From Isoptericola halotolerans (GTDB lineage: Bacteria > Actinomycetota > Actinomycetes > Actinomycetales > Cellulomonadaceae): 64,000 nt of DNA. This document shows positions 43,918-53,941 of this stretch, piece by piece. The stretch is taken from the NCBI RefSeq assembly GCF_003003075.1, contig NZ_PVTX01000012.1, positions 49,073-113,072 of the forward strand. Reading direction: 5' to 3'. A program made the position numbers and the translations under genes. A model generated the notes under the pieces. It had not been told where the DNA came from. It worked only from the letters and a program-made list of their open reading frames with translations, and ran no database searches. Each line of letters starts with the position of its first letter. Positions within the stretch are counted from its first letter, which is position 1.

Positions 43918-43954
43918 CGCAGGGACGCGGCGCTCCGGCGCCGGTCCGTCCAGG

Positions 43955-44010
43955 ACGCCTCTCGTGGCGGTCAGCCCTCGGTCATGCCAGGGGTTCGCCA
44001 CGGGAGGCGT
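43955..44010 (+). terminator. hairpin after tpiA
   Basis: ACGCCTCTCGTGGCG (43955-43969) pairs with CGCCACGGGAGGCGT (43996-44010) with one G-T pair, leaving a 26-nt loop; 38 bp after the tpiA stop. Confidence 0.6.
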
Positions 44011-44018
44011 TCGTCACC

Positions 44019-44024
44019 TAGTCT
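44019..44024 (+). promoter_or_regulatory. -10 box for secG
   Basis: TAGTCT; a start near 44031 leaves a leader of about 59 nt before secG. Confidence 0.45.
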
Positions 44025-44089
44025 TGACCCCGCCGGGCAATCCCGGCACCGTCAGCCCGCCGTGAGGCGGCCGAGAACCGAGGACACCC

Positions 44090-44335
44090 ATGTTCGCCGC
44101 GTTGACCATCTTCCTGAACGTCGTGCTCGTGCTCACCAGTGCGTTCCTGATCCTGCTCATCCTGATGCACAAGGGCAAGGGCGGTGGCATGTCCGACATG
44201 TTCGGGGGCGGGATGTCGAGCGCGGCCGGGAGCTCCGGGGTCGCCGAGCGCAACCTCAACCGCATCACGGTCGGGATCGCCCTGGTGTGGATCGTCGTGA
44301 TCGTCCTCCTCGGACTCGCCACCAAGGTCAGCTGA
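44090..44335 (+). CDS. secG: preprotein translocase subunit SecG
   Basis: Small subunit of the SecYEG channel. 81 residues with two hydrophobic helices (about 4-26 and 61-79), the conserved loop HKGKGGGMSDMFGGGMSSAAGS-type between them (residues 27-47), and VAERNLNRIT before helix 2. The family's Gly-Gly/Ser-rich cytoplasmic loop is clear. Follows the glycolytic genes, a common actinobacterial placement; rbpA lies 108 bp downstream. Confidence 0.95.
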   Translation: MFAALTIFLNVVLVLTSAFLILLILMHKGKGGGMSDMFGGGMSSAAGSSGVAERNLNRITVGIALVWIVVIVLLGLATKVS

Positions 44336-44443
44336 CGGACCAAGAGCCGCTCAGTGGGGTGCGGCGTCAGGCGGTGGGGGCGCCGTCGGGCACGAGGATC
44401 GTCCGTGGGCGTGAGCCCACAGAGTCGAAGGTGAGGACGACAC

Positions 44444-44809
44444 GTGGCATCTGGACACGCCATCCGTGGCTCGCGCGTCGGAGCCGGCCCGATGGGAGAG
44501 CAGGAACGCGGCGAGATCGCTCCGCGGACCGTGGTCTCCTACTGGTGTCTCAACGGGCATGAGACACGGCCGAGCTTCGCCGCGGTGGAGCAGGTGGAGC
44601 CCCCCGAGCACTGGGACTGTCCGCGGTGCGGATTCCCCGCGGGGCAGGACGCGGCGAACCCGCCGGCACCGCTGCGCAACGAGCCGTACAAGACCCATCT
44701 GGCCTACGTGAAGGAGCGGCGGTCGGAGGAGGACGGCGCCGCCCTGCTGGAGGAGGCTCTCGCGACGTTGCGGGACCGGCGCTCCGGCGGGCTGGCGACG
44801 ATGCGCTGA
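44444..44809 (+). CDS. rbpA: RNA polymerase-binding protein RbpA
   Basis: An actinobacterial activator that binds RNA polymerase and the housekeeping sigma factor and stabilises open complexes. 121 residues. Seen: an N-terminal tail (1-25) with IRGSRVG; the core zinc fold with YWCLNGHETRPSF and EHWDCPRCGFPAG, whose Cys and His ligands are intact; and the sigma-interacting segment EPYKTHLAYVKERRSEEDGAALLEEALATLR-type helix (about 80-111). GTG 44444 has GTGAGGAC upstream. A strong hairpin follows. Confidence 0.96.
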   Translation: MASGHAIRGSRVGAGPMGEQERGEIAPRTVVSYWCLNGHETRPSFAAVEQVEPPEHWDCPRCGFPAGQDAANPPAPLRNEPYKTHLAYVKERRSEEDGAALLEEALATLRDRRSGGLATMR

Positions 44810-44813
44810 CGAA

Positions 44814-44853
44814 CGACGAGGGGCGGTCCCGAGGACGGGACCGCCCCTCGTCG
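44814..44853. terminator. bidirectional terminator between rbpA and pgl
   Basis: A perfect 17-bp stem (arms 44814-44830 and 44837-44853), 6-nt loop GAGGAC, between two convergent operons; 4 bp after rbpA and 31 bp after the pgl stop. Confidence 0.88.
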
Positions 44854-44884
44854 CTCGTGGCGGAGGACGTCGGTGCCGGACGAC

Positions 44885-45649
44885 TCAGTCGCGACCCGCG
44901 GCGGCCGCGGCGTCGAGCAGCCACAAGGTGCGGTCGTGCCCGACGGCACGGACCGCCGGGACCTGCGTCACCGGTCCGTCCGCCAGCGCTGCCGCGGCCT
45001 GGGCGGCCTTCTCGGACCCGGCGGCGACGACCCACACCTCGCGCGCGTGCCCGATGGTCGCGAACGTCAGCGAGACGCGATCCGGCGGCGGCTTGGGGGA
45101 GTCGTGGACCGGCACGACGGCGCCCGCCGCGCCGAGCGCAGGATGCTCGGGGAAGAGTGACGCGACGTGCCCGTCCGGGCCCATGCCGAGCAGGAGCACG
45201 TCGAACGACGGCGTGGTGGCGTCCCCGGCCGCGTACCCGGCGAGCTCGGCGGCGTAGGCGGTGGCGGCGTCCTCGGCGGTAGCCGCCTCGCCCGGCCCGT
45301 CGCCGCGCGCCGGCACGGCATGGATGTTGCCTGCGGGCAGACCTGACGAGGCGACGAGGTCCTCCAGCAGGGCGTCGCGGGCCTGGGTCTCGTTCCGGTC
45401 GGCGTCGCCGGCCGGCAGGAACCGTTCGTCGCCCCACCACAGGTGCACGACCGACCAGTCGACCGCGGCCCGCAGCGGGCTGCCGGCGACCGCGGCGAGC
45501 GTCTTGATGCCGACCGTGCCGCCGGTGAGCACGACGTGCACCGGGCTGCGAACCGACTGCACGTCCAGGATCCGCGTGAGCAGGCGTGCCGCGGCAGCCT
45601 CGGCGAGGACGGTGGGGTCGGGATGGACGACGACCAGCCGGGTGCTCAC
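44885..45649 (-). CDS. pgl: 6-phosphogluconolactonase
   Basis: Hydrolyses 6-phosphogluconolactone in the oxidative pentose phosphate pathway. 254 residues. Seen: HVVLTGGTVGIKTLAAVA near residue 45; VHLWWGDERFLP near 78; DVLLLGMGPDGHVASLFPEHPAL near 148; and RVSLTFATIGHAREVWVVAAG near 185, the DevB/Pgl family core. Start GTG 45649 overlaps the opcA stop by 4 bp (GTGA), fixing the start. Last gene of tkt-tal-zwf-opcA-pgl. Confidence 0.95.
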   Translation of the reverse strand: MSTRLVVVHPDPTVLAEAAAARLLTRILDVQSVRSPVHVVLTGGTVGIKTLAAVAGSPLRAAVDWSVVHLWWGDERFLPAGDADRNETQARDALLEDLVASSGLPAGNIHAVPARGDGPGEAATAEDAATAYAAELAGYAAGDATTPSFDVLLLGMGPDGHVASLFPEHPALGAAGAVVPVHDSPKPPPDRVSLTFATIGHAREVWVVAAGSEKAAQAAAALADGPVTQVPAVRAVGHDRTLWLLDAAAAAGRD

Positions 45650-46581
45650 GCGACCGCCTCGACCGTCTCGACCCGGGCCAGGCCCTTGGCGAGCACCTGG
45701 CCGTAGATCTCGTCGGGGTCCAGCCGCCGCAGCTCCTCGATGAGTGCCTCGGACAGCGAGCGGATGGGCAGGGACATGCGCCGTTCGGGCTTGCCGGGCT
45801 GGCTGATCGTCACCACCCGGCCGTCCGGGCGGTCGAGGACGATGGGGCCGCTGCGGCGCTCCAGCGTCACCCGGGTGATCGCGTCGGAGCCCTCGGTGCG
45901 TTCCACCGTCGCCGGGCACTTGAGCTTCAGCCCGAGCCATGCCGCCAGCAGGTCGAGCGAGGTGTGCTGGGTCTGCCCCTCGACGCGGACGGCGGTCACC
46001 GGCTCGTAGGGCGGCTGGTCGATCGCCGCGGCGATGAGGCCGCGCCACAGGGTGACGCGCGCCCAGGCCAGGTCCGTGTCACCCTCCGTGAACGACGCGG
46101 CGAGCCGCCCCAGCATCCCGACCGGGTCGCTCGCCGTCGTGGTGTCCGTGATCCGTCGCTGCGCCATGGCGCCCAGGGGGTCGGCGACCGGGTCGGCCGG
46201 GCCTCCCGTGGGCCACCAGACGACGATGGGCGCGTCCGGCAGCAGGAGGGGCATCACCAGCGTGTCGGGGTGGTCCCGCAGCGGCTCGGCGCACCGCAGC
46301 ACCACGACCTCGCTGGCGCCGGCGTCCCCGCCGACGCGGATCTGCGCGTCGAGGCGGCCGGCCGTGCCGCGCGAGGCGAGGGGCGCGACGACGATGACCC
46401 GGCAGGGGTGCTCGTGGCTGGCCTCGTTGGCGGCGGCCACCGCCGCCTCGATGTCGTCCTCGACGGCGACGACGACCAGGGTCAGCACGCGGCCCAGCGC
46501 CACGGCGCCGCCCTCGTCGCGGAGGTGGTCGAGCCGCTTGCTGACGGCGTTGGTCGTGGTGTCCGGCATGTCGATGATCAT
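45646..46581 (-). CDS. opcA: glucose-6-phosphate dehydrogenase assembly protein OpcA
   Basis: Needed for G6PDH activity or assembly in actinobacteria and cyanobacteria; the molecular mechanism is debated. 311 residues. Seen: MPDTTTNAVSKRLDHLRDEGG at the start; TLVVVAVEDDIEAAVAAANEAS; HPCRVIVVAPL; SEVVVLRCAEPLRDHPDTLVMPLLLPDAPIVVWWP (in parts); DTDLAWARVTLWRGLIAA; and ARLDRPDGR-like RSGPIVLDRPDGRVV. Start ATG 46581 has AAGGAGC 8 nt upstream. It sits 29 bp after zwf. Confidence 0.94.
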   Translation of the reverse strand: MIIDMPDTTTNAVSKRLDHLRDEGGAVALGRVLTLVVVAVEDDIEAAVAAANEASHEHPCRVIVVAPLASRGTAGRLDAQIRVGGDAGASEVVVLRCAEPLRDHPDTLVMPLLLPDAPIVVWWPTGGPADPVADPLGAMAQRRITDTTTASDPVGMLGRLAASFTEGDTDLAWARVTLWRGLIAAAIDQPPYEPVTAVRVEGQTQHTSLDLLAAWLGLKLKCPATVERTEGSDAITRVTLERRSGPIVLDRPDGRVVTISQPGKPERRMSLPIRSLSEALIEELRRLDPDEIYGQVLAKGLARVETVEAVA

Positions 46582-46610
46582 GGCTGGTGCTCCTTCGTCG
46601 TGCCGGCGGG

Positions 46611-48152
46611 TCAGGGTCGGCGCCACGTGCGGCCGTCGCGGGCCATCATGGCGTCGGCGGACGGCGGGCCCCACGAGCCCGACGGGTACGGCTCCGGAGT
46701 GCCCTTGTGCGCCCAGTGCGCGATGACCGGGTCGAGGATCTTCCAGGAGAGCTCGACCTCCTCGCGGGTGGGGAAGAGCGGCGGGTCGCCCAGCAGGACG
46801 TCCAGGATCAGCCGCTCGTACGCCTCCGGGGAGGACTCGGTGAAGGAGTGGCCGTAGCCGAAGTCCATCGTGACGTCGCGGACCTCCATCGCCGTGCCGG
46901 GGACCTTGGCGCCGAAGCGGAGCGTGACGCCCTCGTCCGGCTGGACACGGATGACCAGGGCGTTGCTCCCGAGGTCGGACGTCAGCGAGCTCTCGAACGG
47001 CAGGTGCGGAGCCGTCTTGAACACGACGGCCACCTCCGTGACCCGCCGGCCGAGCCGCTTGCCGCTGCGCAGGTAGAAGGGGACGCCTGCCCACCGGCGG
47101 TTGTCGATGTCGAGCCGGATCGCGGCGTACGTCTCGGTGGTGGACTCCGGGTTGAAGCCCTCCTCCTCGAGGAAACCCACGACCTTCTCGCCGCCCTGCC
47201 AGGCCGAGGCGTACTGCCCGCGGGCCGTGTGGCGGGAGAGGTCGCGCGGCAGGCGGACGGAGGACAGCGCCTTGATCTTCTCGGCGCGCAGCGCGTCGGC
47301 GTCGAAGTCGACCGGCTCCTCCATGGCGACGAGGGCCAGCAGCTGCATCAGGTGGTTCTGGATGACGTCGCGGGCCGCGCCGACGCCGTCGTAGTACCCG
47401 GCCCGACCGCCGATGCCGATGTCCTCGGCCATCGTGATCTGGACGTGGTCGACGTAGTTGCTGTTCCACAGCGGCTCGAACATCTGGTTCGCGAAGCGCA
47501 GCGCCAGGATGTTCTGGACCGTCTCCTTGCCGAGGTAGTGGTCGATGCGGAACACGGACTCGGGCTCGAAGACCTTGGAGACGACCGAGTCCAGCTCCCG
47601 GGCGGACTCCAGGTCGTGGCCGAACGGCTTCTCGATGACCACGCGGCGCCAGGCCTCGTCCGGGGACTCCGAGAGGCCCGAGCGGGAGAGCTGCTCGCAC
47701 ACGAGGGGAAAGGCGCTCGGCGGCACCGAGAGGTAGAACGCGTGGTTGCCGCCCGTGCCGCGCTCGGCGTCGAGGTCCTCGACCGTCGTGCGCAGCCGCT
47801 CGAAGGCCTCCGGGTCGTCGAACGAGCCCTGGACGAACCGGATGCCCTCGCTGAGCTGCTGCCACGTCGCCTCGCGGAACGGGGTGCGAGCGTGCTCCTT
47901 GACGGCGTCGTGCACGATCTGCGCGAAGTCCTGGTCGTCCCACTCCCGGCGGGCGAACCCGGTCAGGGCGAAGCCGGGTGGCAGGAGCCCGCGGTTGGCG
48001 AGGTCGTAGACCGCCGGCATGAGCTTCTTGCGTGACAGGTCGCCCGTGACCCCGAAGATCACGAGGCCGCAGGGGCCGGCGATCCGGGGGAGCCGGAGGT
48101 CGAGGGGATCGCGCAGCGGGTTCTGCTCAGCAGTGATCTTGGCCGGTCTCAC
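46611..48152 (-). CDS. zwf: glucose-6-phosphate 1-dehydrogenase
   Basis: First step of the oxidative pentose phosphate pathway, NADP-reducing. 513 residues. Seen: the dinucleotide fold LVIFGVTGDLSRKKLMPAVYDL (about residues 29-50); VIEKPFGHDLESA; RIDHYLGKETVQNI with the catalytic His; FANQMFEPLWNSNYVDHVQI; and KAPHLPF-type FKTAPHLPF later. Start GTG 48152 gives MRPAKIT; the upstream GAGAG is a weak ribosome-binding site. opcA and pgl follow, so the oxidative branch is encoded together. Confidence 0.97.
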   Translation of the reverse strand: MRPAKITAEQNPLRDPLDLRLPRIAGPCGLVIFGVTGDLSRKKLMPAVYDLANRGLLPPGFALTGFARREWDDQDFAQIVHDAVKEHARTPFREATWQQLSEGIRFVQGSFDDPEAFERLRTTVEDLDAERGTGGNHAFYLSVPPSAFPLVCEQLSRSGLSESPDEAWRRVVIEKPFGHDLESARELDSVVSKVFEPESVFRIDHYLGKETVQNILALRFANQMFEPLWNSNYVDHVQITMAEDIGIGGRAGYYDGVGAARDVIQNHLMQLLALVAMEEPVDFDADALRAEKIKALSSVRLPRDLSRHTARGQYASAWQGGEKVVGFLEEEGFNPESTTETYAAIRLDIDNRRWAGVPFYLRSGKRLGRRVTEVAVVFKTAPHLPFESSLTSDLGSNALVIRVQPDEGVTLRFGAKVPGTAMEVRDVTMDFGYGHSFTESSPEAYERLILDVLLGDPPLFPTREEVELSWKILDPVIAHWAHKGTPEPYPSGSWGPPSADAMMARDGRTWRRP

Positions 48153-48212
48153 GGTGCCCCGTCTCTCTCGTGGTGCTGATCTGGTGATGCGTGGTGGTCG
48201 TCGCGCGAACGG

Positions 48213-49325
48213 TCAGCCGCGGGCGGCGTCGAGGCCGTTCTTGGTCGTGGTGAGCAGCTCGTCCCAGCTCTTCTCGAACTTGGACACGCCCTCCGCCTCG
48301 AGGCGGGCGGTGACCTCGGTCATCGAGACGCCCTGCGCCTCGACGGCCGCCAGCGTGGCGAGCGCCTGCTCGGCCGTGCCGGAGACGGTGTCGCCGGAGA
48401 TCTCTCCATGGTCCGCGAAGGCGTCGAGCGTGGCCTCGGGCATGGTGTTGACGACGCCCGGTGCCACGAGCTCGGTGACGTACAGGGTGTCCGGGTAGGC
48501 GGGATCCTTCACGCCGGTCGACGCCCACAGCGGGCGCTGCGGCTGTGCCCCGGCGGCGGCCAGCGTCTGCCAGCGCTCCGAGGCGAACACCTCCTGGTAG
48601 GCGGCGTAGGCCAGACGGGCGTTGGCGATCGCAGCCTTGCCGCGCAGCGCGAGGGCCTCGTCCGTCCCGACGTCGGCGAGCGCGGAGTCCACGGCGGCGT
48701 CCACGCGGGAGACGAAGAACGAGGCGACCGAACCGATCGGACCCAGGTCGTGCCCCTGGGCCCGGGCCCGCTCCAGCCCCGTGAGGAACGCATCCATGAC
48801 CTGGCGATAGCGGTCGATGGAGAAGATGAGGGTCACGTTGACGCTGAAACCGGCGGCGATCGTCTCGGTGATGGCCGGCAGGCCCTCGACGGTCGCGGGG
48901 ATCTTGATCATGAGGTTGGGCCGGTCCACGGTGGTCCAGAGCCGGCGGGCGGTCTCGACGGTGGCCGCCGTGTCGCGGGCCAGCCGGGGGTCGACCTCGA
49001 TGGAGACCCGGCCGTCCACGGTGCCGGTCGCGTCGTACACACCGCGCAGCACGTCGGCCGCGGACCGGACGTCGTCGGTGGTGATCGTCTCGACCGCCGC
49101 CTCCACGTCGGTGCCGGCCAGCTCCGCCAGCGCCGTGTCGTAGGCGTTCCCCGCGGAGAGCGCCCCGGCGAAGATGGTGGGGTTGGTGGTGACGCCGACG
49201 ACGTCGTGGGTGTCGATGAGCCCGGCGAGGTTGCCGGTGTCGAGCCGCTCGCGCGACAGGTCGTCCAGCCAGATGGACACGCCTGCCTCGGAGAGGCGCC
49301 GGGTGGGTCGGTTCGTCTCGGTCAT
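48213..49325 (-). CDS. tal: transaldolase
   Basis: Transfers a dihydroxyacetone unit between sugar phosphates. 370 residues, the longer TalB-related actinobacterial/cyanobacterial type. Seen: [41 protein letters not shown] with the Schiff-base Lys; [31 protein letters not shown]; and [20 protein letters not shown]. Start ATG 49325 has AGGAGA upstream. Between tkt and zwf. Confidence 0.97.
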   Translation of the reverse strand: MTETNRPTRRLSEAGVSIWLDDLSRERLDTGNLAGLIDTHDVVGVTTNPTIFAGALSAGNAYDTALAELAGTDVEAAVETITTDDVRSAADVLRGVYDATGTVDGRVSIEVDPRLARDTAATVETARRLWTTVDRPNLMIKIPATVEGLPAITETIAAGFSVNVTLIFSIDRYRQVMDAFLTGLERARAQGHDLGPIGSVASFFVSRVDAAVDSALADVGTDEALALRGKAAIANARLAYAAYQEVFASERWQTLAAAGAQPQRPLWASTGVKDPAYPDTLYVTELVAPGVVNTMPEATLDAFADHGEISGDTVSGTAEQALATLAAVEAQGVSMTEVTARLEAEGVSKFEKSWDELLTTTKNGLDAARG

Positions 49326-49384
49326 CTCAGGGTCTCCTGCCTCGACGTCGGTGGCCTCACCACCGCGTTCGTCACATGGTGGAC

Positions 49385-49420
49385 GACGACGGCGGCCGAC
49401 GCCTGCCGGCCGCCGTCGTC
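49385..49420 (-). terminator. hairpin between tkt and tal
   Basis: A perfect 13-bp stem (arms 49385-49397 and 49408-49420), 10-nt loop, 7 bp after the tkt stop and 60 bp before tal. It could partly terminate, or protect the 3' end of the tkt message within the operon. Confidence 0.6.
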
Positions 49421-49427
49421 GGAGGTG

Positions 49428-51539
49428 CTACTCGCCGCGCACGGCCGCGACAGACTCGCGGGCGGCGGCGGCCACGGCCTCGGCGGTGATGCCGAACTCG
49501 CGGTAGAGCGTCTGGTAGTCGGCGGACGCACCGTAGTGCTCGAGCGAGATGCTGCGTCCGGCGTCGCCGACGATGTCCCGCCAGCCCTGCGCCACGCCGG
49601 CCTCGACCGAGACGCGCGCCCGGACCGCCGTCGGCAGCACCGACTCGCGGTAGGCGGCGTCCTGGCGGTCGAACCACTCACGGCTCGGGAGCGACACGAC
49701 CCGCGCGGCGATGCCGTCGGCCGCGAGGAGCTCGCGCGCCTCGACCGCGAGCTGGACCTCGGAACCGGTGCCGACGAGGATGACGTCGGGCGTGCCGTCG
49801 GTGTCCAGCAGCGTGTAGCCGCCCTTGAGGGTGCCCTCCGCACCCGCGAAGCCCTCGGTGCCCCGGGGGAAGGTGGGCACGCCCTGGCGGGTCAGGACGA
49901 GGCCCGCGGGGTGGTCGCGGTTCTCGAGGATGCCGCGCCAGGCCCAGGCCGTCTCGTTGGCGTCCGCCGGGCGGACGATGTCGAGACCGGGGATGGCGCG
50001 CAGGGCGGCCAGGTGCTCCACCGGCTGGTGGGTCGGGCCGTCCTCGCCGAGGCCGATCGAGTCGTGGGTCCACACGAAGGTGCTCGGGATCCCCATGAGG
50101 GCGGCGAGCCGGACCGATGCGCGCATGTAGTCGGAGAACTGCAGGAACGTGCCGCCGTAGGGACGGGTGAGCCCGTGCAGGACGATGCCGTTGAGGATCG
50201 ATCCCATGGCGTGCTCGCGGATGCCGAAGTGCAGGGTGCGGCCGTAGGGGTCGCCCGGGAACTTCTTCGTCGCGTGCTCGATCGGGACGAACGAGGTCGC
50301 CCCGTCCATGGTCGTGTTGTTCGACCCCGCGAGGTCGGCCGAGCCGCCCCAGAGCTCGGGCAGGACGTCGGCCAGCGCCGAGAGCACCTTGCCGGAGGCG
50401 GCGCGGGTCGCGACGCCCTTGGTGGACTCCTCGAACTCCGGCAGCGCGTCCGCCCAGCCCTCCGGGAGCTCGCCCGCCGTGAGTCGCTCGAGGAGCGCCG
50501 CCCGCTCGGGGCTCGCCGTGCGCCAGGCCTCGAAGGCGGTCTCCCACGCGGCGCGCTGGTCACCCTGGCGCTCGGCGACGGCGCGGGTGTACGCCAGCAC
50601 GTCGTCGTCGATGTGGAAGGACTTCTCCGGGTCGAGGTCGAGGACCTTCTTCATGCCGGCGACCTCGTCGGCGCCCATGGCGGAGCCGTGGATGCCACCG
50701 GTGTTCTGCTTGGTGGGGGCCGGCCAGCCGATGATGGTGCGCAGCGCGATGATGGACGGCTTGCCCGTCTCGGCCTTCGCGGCGTCGAGCGCTGCGGCGA
50801 GCTCGGCGGTGTCCTCGGCGTAGCCCGTGCCGCCCTGCGTGAAGTCGACGCGCTGGGTGTGCCAGCCGTAGGCCTCGTAGCGCGCGAGCACGTCCTCGGT
50901 GAACGCGATGTCCGTGTCGTCCTCGATCGAGATCTTGTTGTCGTCCCAGATCACCACGAGGTTGCCGAGCTGCTGGTGGCCGGCGAGCGAGGACGCCTCG
51001 GAGGTGACGCCCTCCTGCAGGTCGCCGTCGGAGGCGATGACGTAGACGTGGTGGTCGAACGGGGAGGTGCCCGGCGCGGCGTCGGGGTCGAGCAGGCCCC
51101 GCTCGCGGCGTGCGCCGTAGGCCATGCCGACGGCGGACGCCAGGCCCTGGCCCAACGGACCGGTCGTGATCTCGACGCCGGGCGTGTGGCCGTACTCGGG
51201 GTGGCCCGGGGTCTGCGAGTCCCAGGTGCGCAGCGCGGCGATGTCGTCCATCTCCATGCCGTACCCGGCGAGGAAGAGCTGCAGGTACAGCGTCAGGGAC
51301 GAGTGCCCGGCCGACAGCACGAACCGGTCGCGTCCGACCCAGGCCGGGTCGCTCGGGTCGTGGCGCATCGCCTTCTGGAAGAGCAGGTACGCGGCGGGCG
51401 CGAGGGAGATCGCCGTACCGGGGTGGCCGGAGCCGCACTTCTCGACGGCGTCGGCGGCGAGCGCCTTGATGGACTTGACCGCGCGCGCGTCGAGTTCGTT
51501 CCACTCGAGCGGCGACAGTGCGGGGTCGAACGCGTTCAC
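49428..51539 (-). CDS. tkt: transketolase
   Basis: Thiamine-diphosphate enzyme transferring two-carbon units in the non-oxidative pentose phosphate pathway. 703 residues, usual size. Seen: [23 protein letters not shown] (part, near 27-49); [14 protein letters not shown]; the ThDP fold [19 protein letters not shown]...[12 protein letters not shown]; the pyrimidine domain with [16 protein letters not shown] and the catalytic His/Glu; [20 protein letters not shown]; and the C-terminal domain. GTG 51539 is chosen for AGGAAAGAGG upstream; a longer in-frame extension lacks similarity. Confidence 0.97.
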   Translation of the reverse strand: MNAFDPALSPLEWNELDARAVKSIKALAADAVEKCGSGHPGTAISLAPAAYLLFQKAMRHDPSDPAWVGRDRFVLSAGHSSLTLYLQLFLAGYGMEMDDIAALRTWDSQTPGHPEYGHTPGVEITTGPLGQGLASAVGMAYGARRERGLLDPDAAPGTSPFDHHVYVIASDGDLQEGVTSEASSLAGHQQLGNLVVIWDDNKISIEDDTDIAFTEDVLARYEAYGWHTQRVDFTQGGTGYAEDTAELAAALDAAKAETGKPSIIALRTIIGWPAPTKQNTGGIHGSAMGADEVAGMKKVLDLDPEKSFHIDDDVLAYTRAVAERQGDQRAAWETAFEAWRTASPERAALLERLTAGELPEGWADALPEFEESTKGVATRAASGKVLSALADVLPELWGGSADLAGSNNTTMDGATSFVPIEHATKKFPGDPYGRTLHFGIREHAMGSILNGIVLHGLTRPYGGTFLQFSDYMRASVRLAALMGIPSTFVWTHDSIGLGEDGPTHQPVEHLAALRAIPGLDIVRPADANETAWAWRGILENRDHPAGLVLTRQGVPTFPRGTEGFAGAEGTLKGGYTLLDTDGTPDVILVGTGSEVQLAVEARELLAADGIAARVVSLPSREWFDRQDAAYRESVLPTAVRARVSVEAGVAQGWRDIVGDAGRSISLEHYGASADYQTLYREFGITAEAVAAAARESVAAVRGE

Positions 51540-51889
51540 GTATGCCTCTTTCCTGCCCGAGGCGTGGCCCCGGGAGCTCTGCTGCTGTGGCCGGGCGCGG
51601 CAGGCCTCGCCTCTGGCGGCGAGGACGGTCGCCGGGCGCAGCCGAGGGACCGGTGCGCACGACGGCACCAGTGCCCTGCGGTGTGCGTCTCCACACTAGC
51701 GGTGACGGCGGACCGACGCGTCCATGCCTCGGGACCGTCCCACGATGTGGGCGCGCGCCGAGCCGGCGGCCGGCCCTGCCCGGACCTTTCTCACACCCGG
51801 TCGGCGCCGCGCGGGGACGAGGGGTCGCACGGGTCGGCGTACGATGGAGCCGCCCGACCGACCCCCTCGCGAACGGAAGCATCACGCGC
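51540..51889. promoter_or_regulatory. 350-bp divergent gap between tkt and ctaB
   Basis: No gene seen. TAGTGT on the minus strand (51698-51693) is a plausible tkt -10 box (leader about 147 nt), and TACGAT at 51840-51845 serves ctaB. The rest is GC-rich without an obvious repeat. Confidence 0.45.
51840..51845 (+). promoter_or_regulatory. -10 box for ctaB
   Basis: TACGAT, giving a leader of about 38 nt with GGAAG before GTG 51890. Confidence 0.5.
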
Positions 51890-52855
51890 GTGAGCACCCC
51901 GAGCCGCACGACGTCCGACTCGTCGACGACACGCGCCGCCGTGCACCGTCCCGACGGCGCCCGCGGGGCGGCCTGGCGCGATCGCGTCGGCGCCTACGTC
52001 GCGCTCACCAAGCCGCGCATCATCGAGCTGCTGCTGGTGACCACGGTGCCGACGATGATCCTCGCGCAGGGCGGCCTGCCCGACCTGTGGCTGGTGGTCA
52101 AGACGCTCGTCGGCGGCGCCCTCGCGGCCGGTTCGGCCAACGCCTTCAACTGCTACCTCGACCGGGACATCGACGAGGTGATGAACCGGACGAAGCGTCG
52201 GCCGCTCGTCACCGGGGAGATCGTGCCGCGCAGCGCGCTGATCTTCGCCACGGCCCTGGGCGTCGTGTCGCTGGTGTGGTTCGCCTGGCTGGTCAACGTC
52301 CCGGCCGCCTGGCTGACCTTCGCGGCGATCGCCATCTACGTCGTCGGCTACACGATGATCCTCAAGCGGCGCACCTCGCAGAACATCGTCTGGGGCGGCA
52401 TCGCCGGCTGCATGCCGGTGTTCATCGGCTGGGCGGCGGTGACCGAGTCGCTGAGCTGGGCCGCGCTGGCCCTGTTCGGCGTCATCTTCTTCTGGACGCC
52501 GCCGCACTACTGGCCGCTGTCGGTCAAGTTCAAGAAGGACTACGAGAACGCCGGCGTGCCGATGCTGCCCGTGGTCGCCTCGGACCGCCGCGTCGCGGCC
52601 GAGATGGTCGGGCACACGGTGGCGATGATCGCCTGCTCGCTCGCCCTGGTGCCGCTGGCCGGCATGACCTGGGTGTACACGGTCGTCGCCGCAGCCTCGG
52701 GCGGGTGGTTCCTGTGGCTCACCGTCGCCATGCTCCGCAAGGCCCAGGGGCGCTCGCGGGGCGGCCCGGGTGCGATGAAGGTGTTCCACGCCTCGATCAC
52801 CTACCTCACCGTGCTGTTCGTCGCCGTCGCCGTGGACGTGTTCCTCCCGTTCTGA
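51890..52855 (+). CDS. ctaB: protoheme IX farnesyltransferase
   Basis: Makes heme O from protoheme for cytochrome oxidase; UbiA-type prenyltransferase in the membrane. 321 residues. Seen: a 30-residue Ser/Thr-rich N-terminus; [21 protein letters not shown] near residue 41; the first Asp-rich motif [20 protein letters not shown] with NxxxDxxx[24 protein letters not shown]; and the second motif region [22 protein letters not shown]. About nine hydrophobic helices. Divergent from tkt, as in many actinobacteria (ctaB-tkt). Confidence 0.96.
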   Translation: MSTPSRTTSDSSTTRAAVHRPDGARGAAWRDRVGAYVALTKPRIIELLLVTTVPTMILAQGGLPDLWLVVKTLVGGALAAGSANAFNCYLDRDIDEVMNRTKRRPLVTGEIVPRSALIFATALGVVSLVWFAWLVNVPAAWLTFAAIAIYVVGYTMILKRRTSQNIVWGGIAGCMPVFIGWAAVTESLSWAALALFGVIFFWTPPHYWPLSVKFKKDYENAGVPMLPVVASDRRVAAEMVGHTVAMIACSLALVPLAGMTWVYTVVAAASGGWFLWLTVAMLRKAQGRSRGGPGAMKVFHASITYLTVLFVAVAVDVFLPF

Positions 52856-52877
52856 CCTGCTGGCGGCCTGGACCGGG

Positions 52878-52883
52878 CATGAT
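52878..52883 (+). promoter_or_regulatory. -10 box for xerD, predicted leaderless
   Basis: CATGAT ends 6 nt before GTG 52890. Confidence 0.45.
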
Positions 52884-52889
52884 GGGCGC

Positions 52890-53843
52890 GTGAGCGCTCC
52901 CGCCGACCTGCTGCAGCCCGCCCTCGAGGCGGCGCTGCGCGACTACCTGGCGCACGTGCGGGTCGAGCGCGGCCTGTCGACCAACACCGTCGCGGCCTAC
53001 CGGCGGGACCTGGGTCGCTACGCGAGGTACCTGGCAGAGGCCGGTCGCAGCGCGCTCGACGAGGTGACCGAGCACGACGTGAGGTCGTTCCTGGCGGCGG
53101 TCCGTGAGGGGTCGGACGGCGGGCGCGCCCTCTCGGCGGCGTCGGCCGCCCGTTCCCTCGCCGCCGTCCGGGGGTGGCACCGGTTCGCCCGCGCGGAGGG
53201 CCTGACGACCGAGGACCCGTCGGCCGAGGTGGCCGCGCCCACCCAGACACGACGGCTGCCGCACGCCCTGAGCGTGGACGCCGTCGCCCGGCTGCTCGCC
53301 GCCGCGTCGTCGGGGGACACCCCGGCCGGCCTGCGCGACCGGGCGCTGCTCGAGCTGCTGTACTCGACCGGCGGGCGGATCAGCGAGGTCGTCGGCCTGG
53401 ACGTCGACGACGTGGGGTCCGACGCCCTGGTGCGCCTCTTCGGCAAGGGCAGCAAGGAGCGCATCGTCCCGGTCGGCTCGTACGCCCGGGACGCCGTGGA
53501 CGCCTACCTGGTCCGGGCGCGTCCGGTGCTGGTCGCGGCGGGCTCCGCACGCGGCCGGAGCACCCCGGCGCTGTTCCTCAACACGCGGGGCGGCCGGCTC
53601 TCGCGGCAGAGCGCCTGGGCGGTGCTGCAGGGCGCGGCCGAGCGCGCGGGCCTGACCGAGCACGTCTCGCCGCACACGCTGCGGCACTCGTTCGCCACCC
53701 ACCTGCTCGCCGGCGGCGCCGACGTCCGCGTGGTCCAGGAGCTGCTCGGTCACGCCTCGGTGACCACCACGCAGATCTACACGATGGTCACCCCCGAGGC
53801 GCTCCGGGAGGTCTACGCCGCCACCCACCCGCGGGCGCTGTAG
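52890..53843 (+). CDS. xerD: tyrosine recombinase XerD
   Basis: Resolves chromosome dimers at dif with XerC. 317 residues. Seen: the N-terminal SAM-like domain (about 10-100) with [20 protein letters not shown]; and the catalytic domain with all residues present: Arg in [10 protein letters not shown], Lys in [10 protein letters not shown], His-x-x-Arg in [14 protein letters not shown], His in [13 protein letters not shown] and the nucleophile Tyr in TTQIYTMV. XerD rather than XerC is inferred from neighbours parA-scpA-scpB, a typical context. Confidence 0.93.
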   Translation: MSAPADLLQPALEAALRDYLAHVRVERGLSTNTVAAYRRDLGRYARYLAEAGRSALDEVTEHDVRSFLAAVREGSDGGRALSAASAARSLAAVRGWHRFARAEGLTTEDPSAEVAAPTQTRRLPHALSVDAVARLLAAASSGDTPAGLRDRALLELLYSTGGRISEVVGLDVDDVGSDALVRLFGKGSKERIVPVGSYARDAVDAYLVRARPVLVAAGSARGRSTPALFLNTRGGRLSRQSAWAVLQGAAERAGLTEHVSPHTLRHSFATHLLAGGADVRVVQELLGHASVTTTQIYTMVTPEALREVYAATHPRAL

Positions 53844-53928
53844 CGGGCCGCGGCACGGCCGCGCGTCGGCCGGGGTGCCGATGTCCACCACGCCGCGCGG
53901 CGGACCGGTGCCCGGCACACCGCCGGTG

Positions 53929-53934
53929 TAGCGT
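53929..53934 (+). promoter_or_regulatory. -10 box for parA, predicted leaderless
   Basis: TAGCGT ends 7 nt before GTG 53942. Confidence 0.55.
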
Positions 53935-53941
53935 GACGGAC

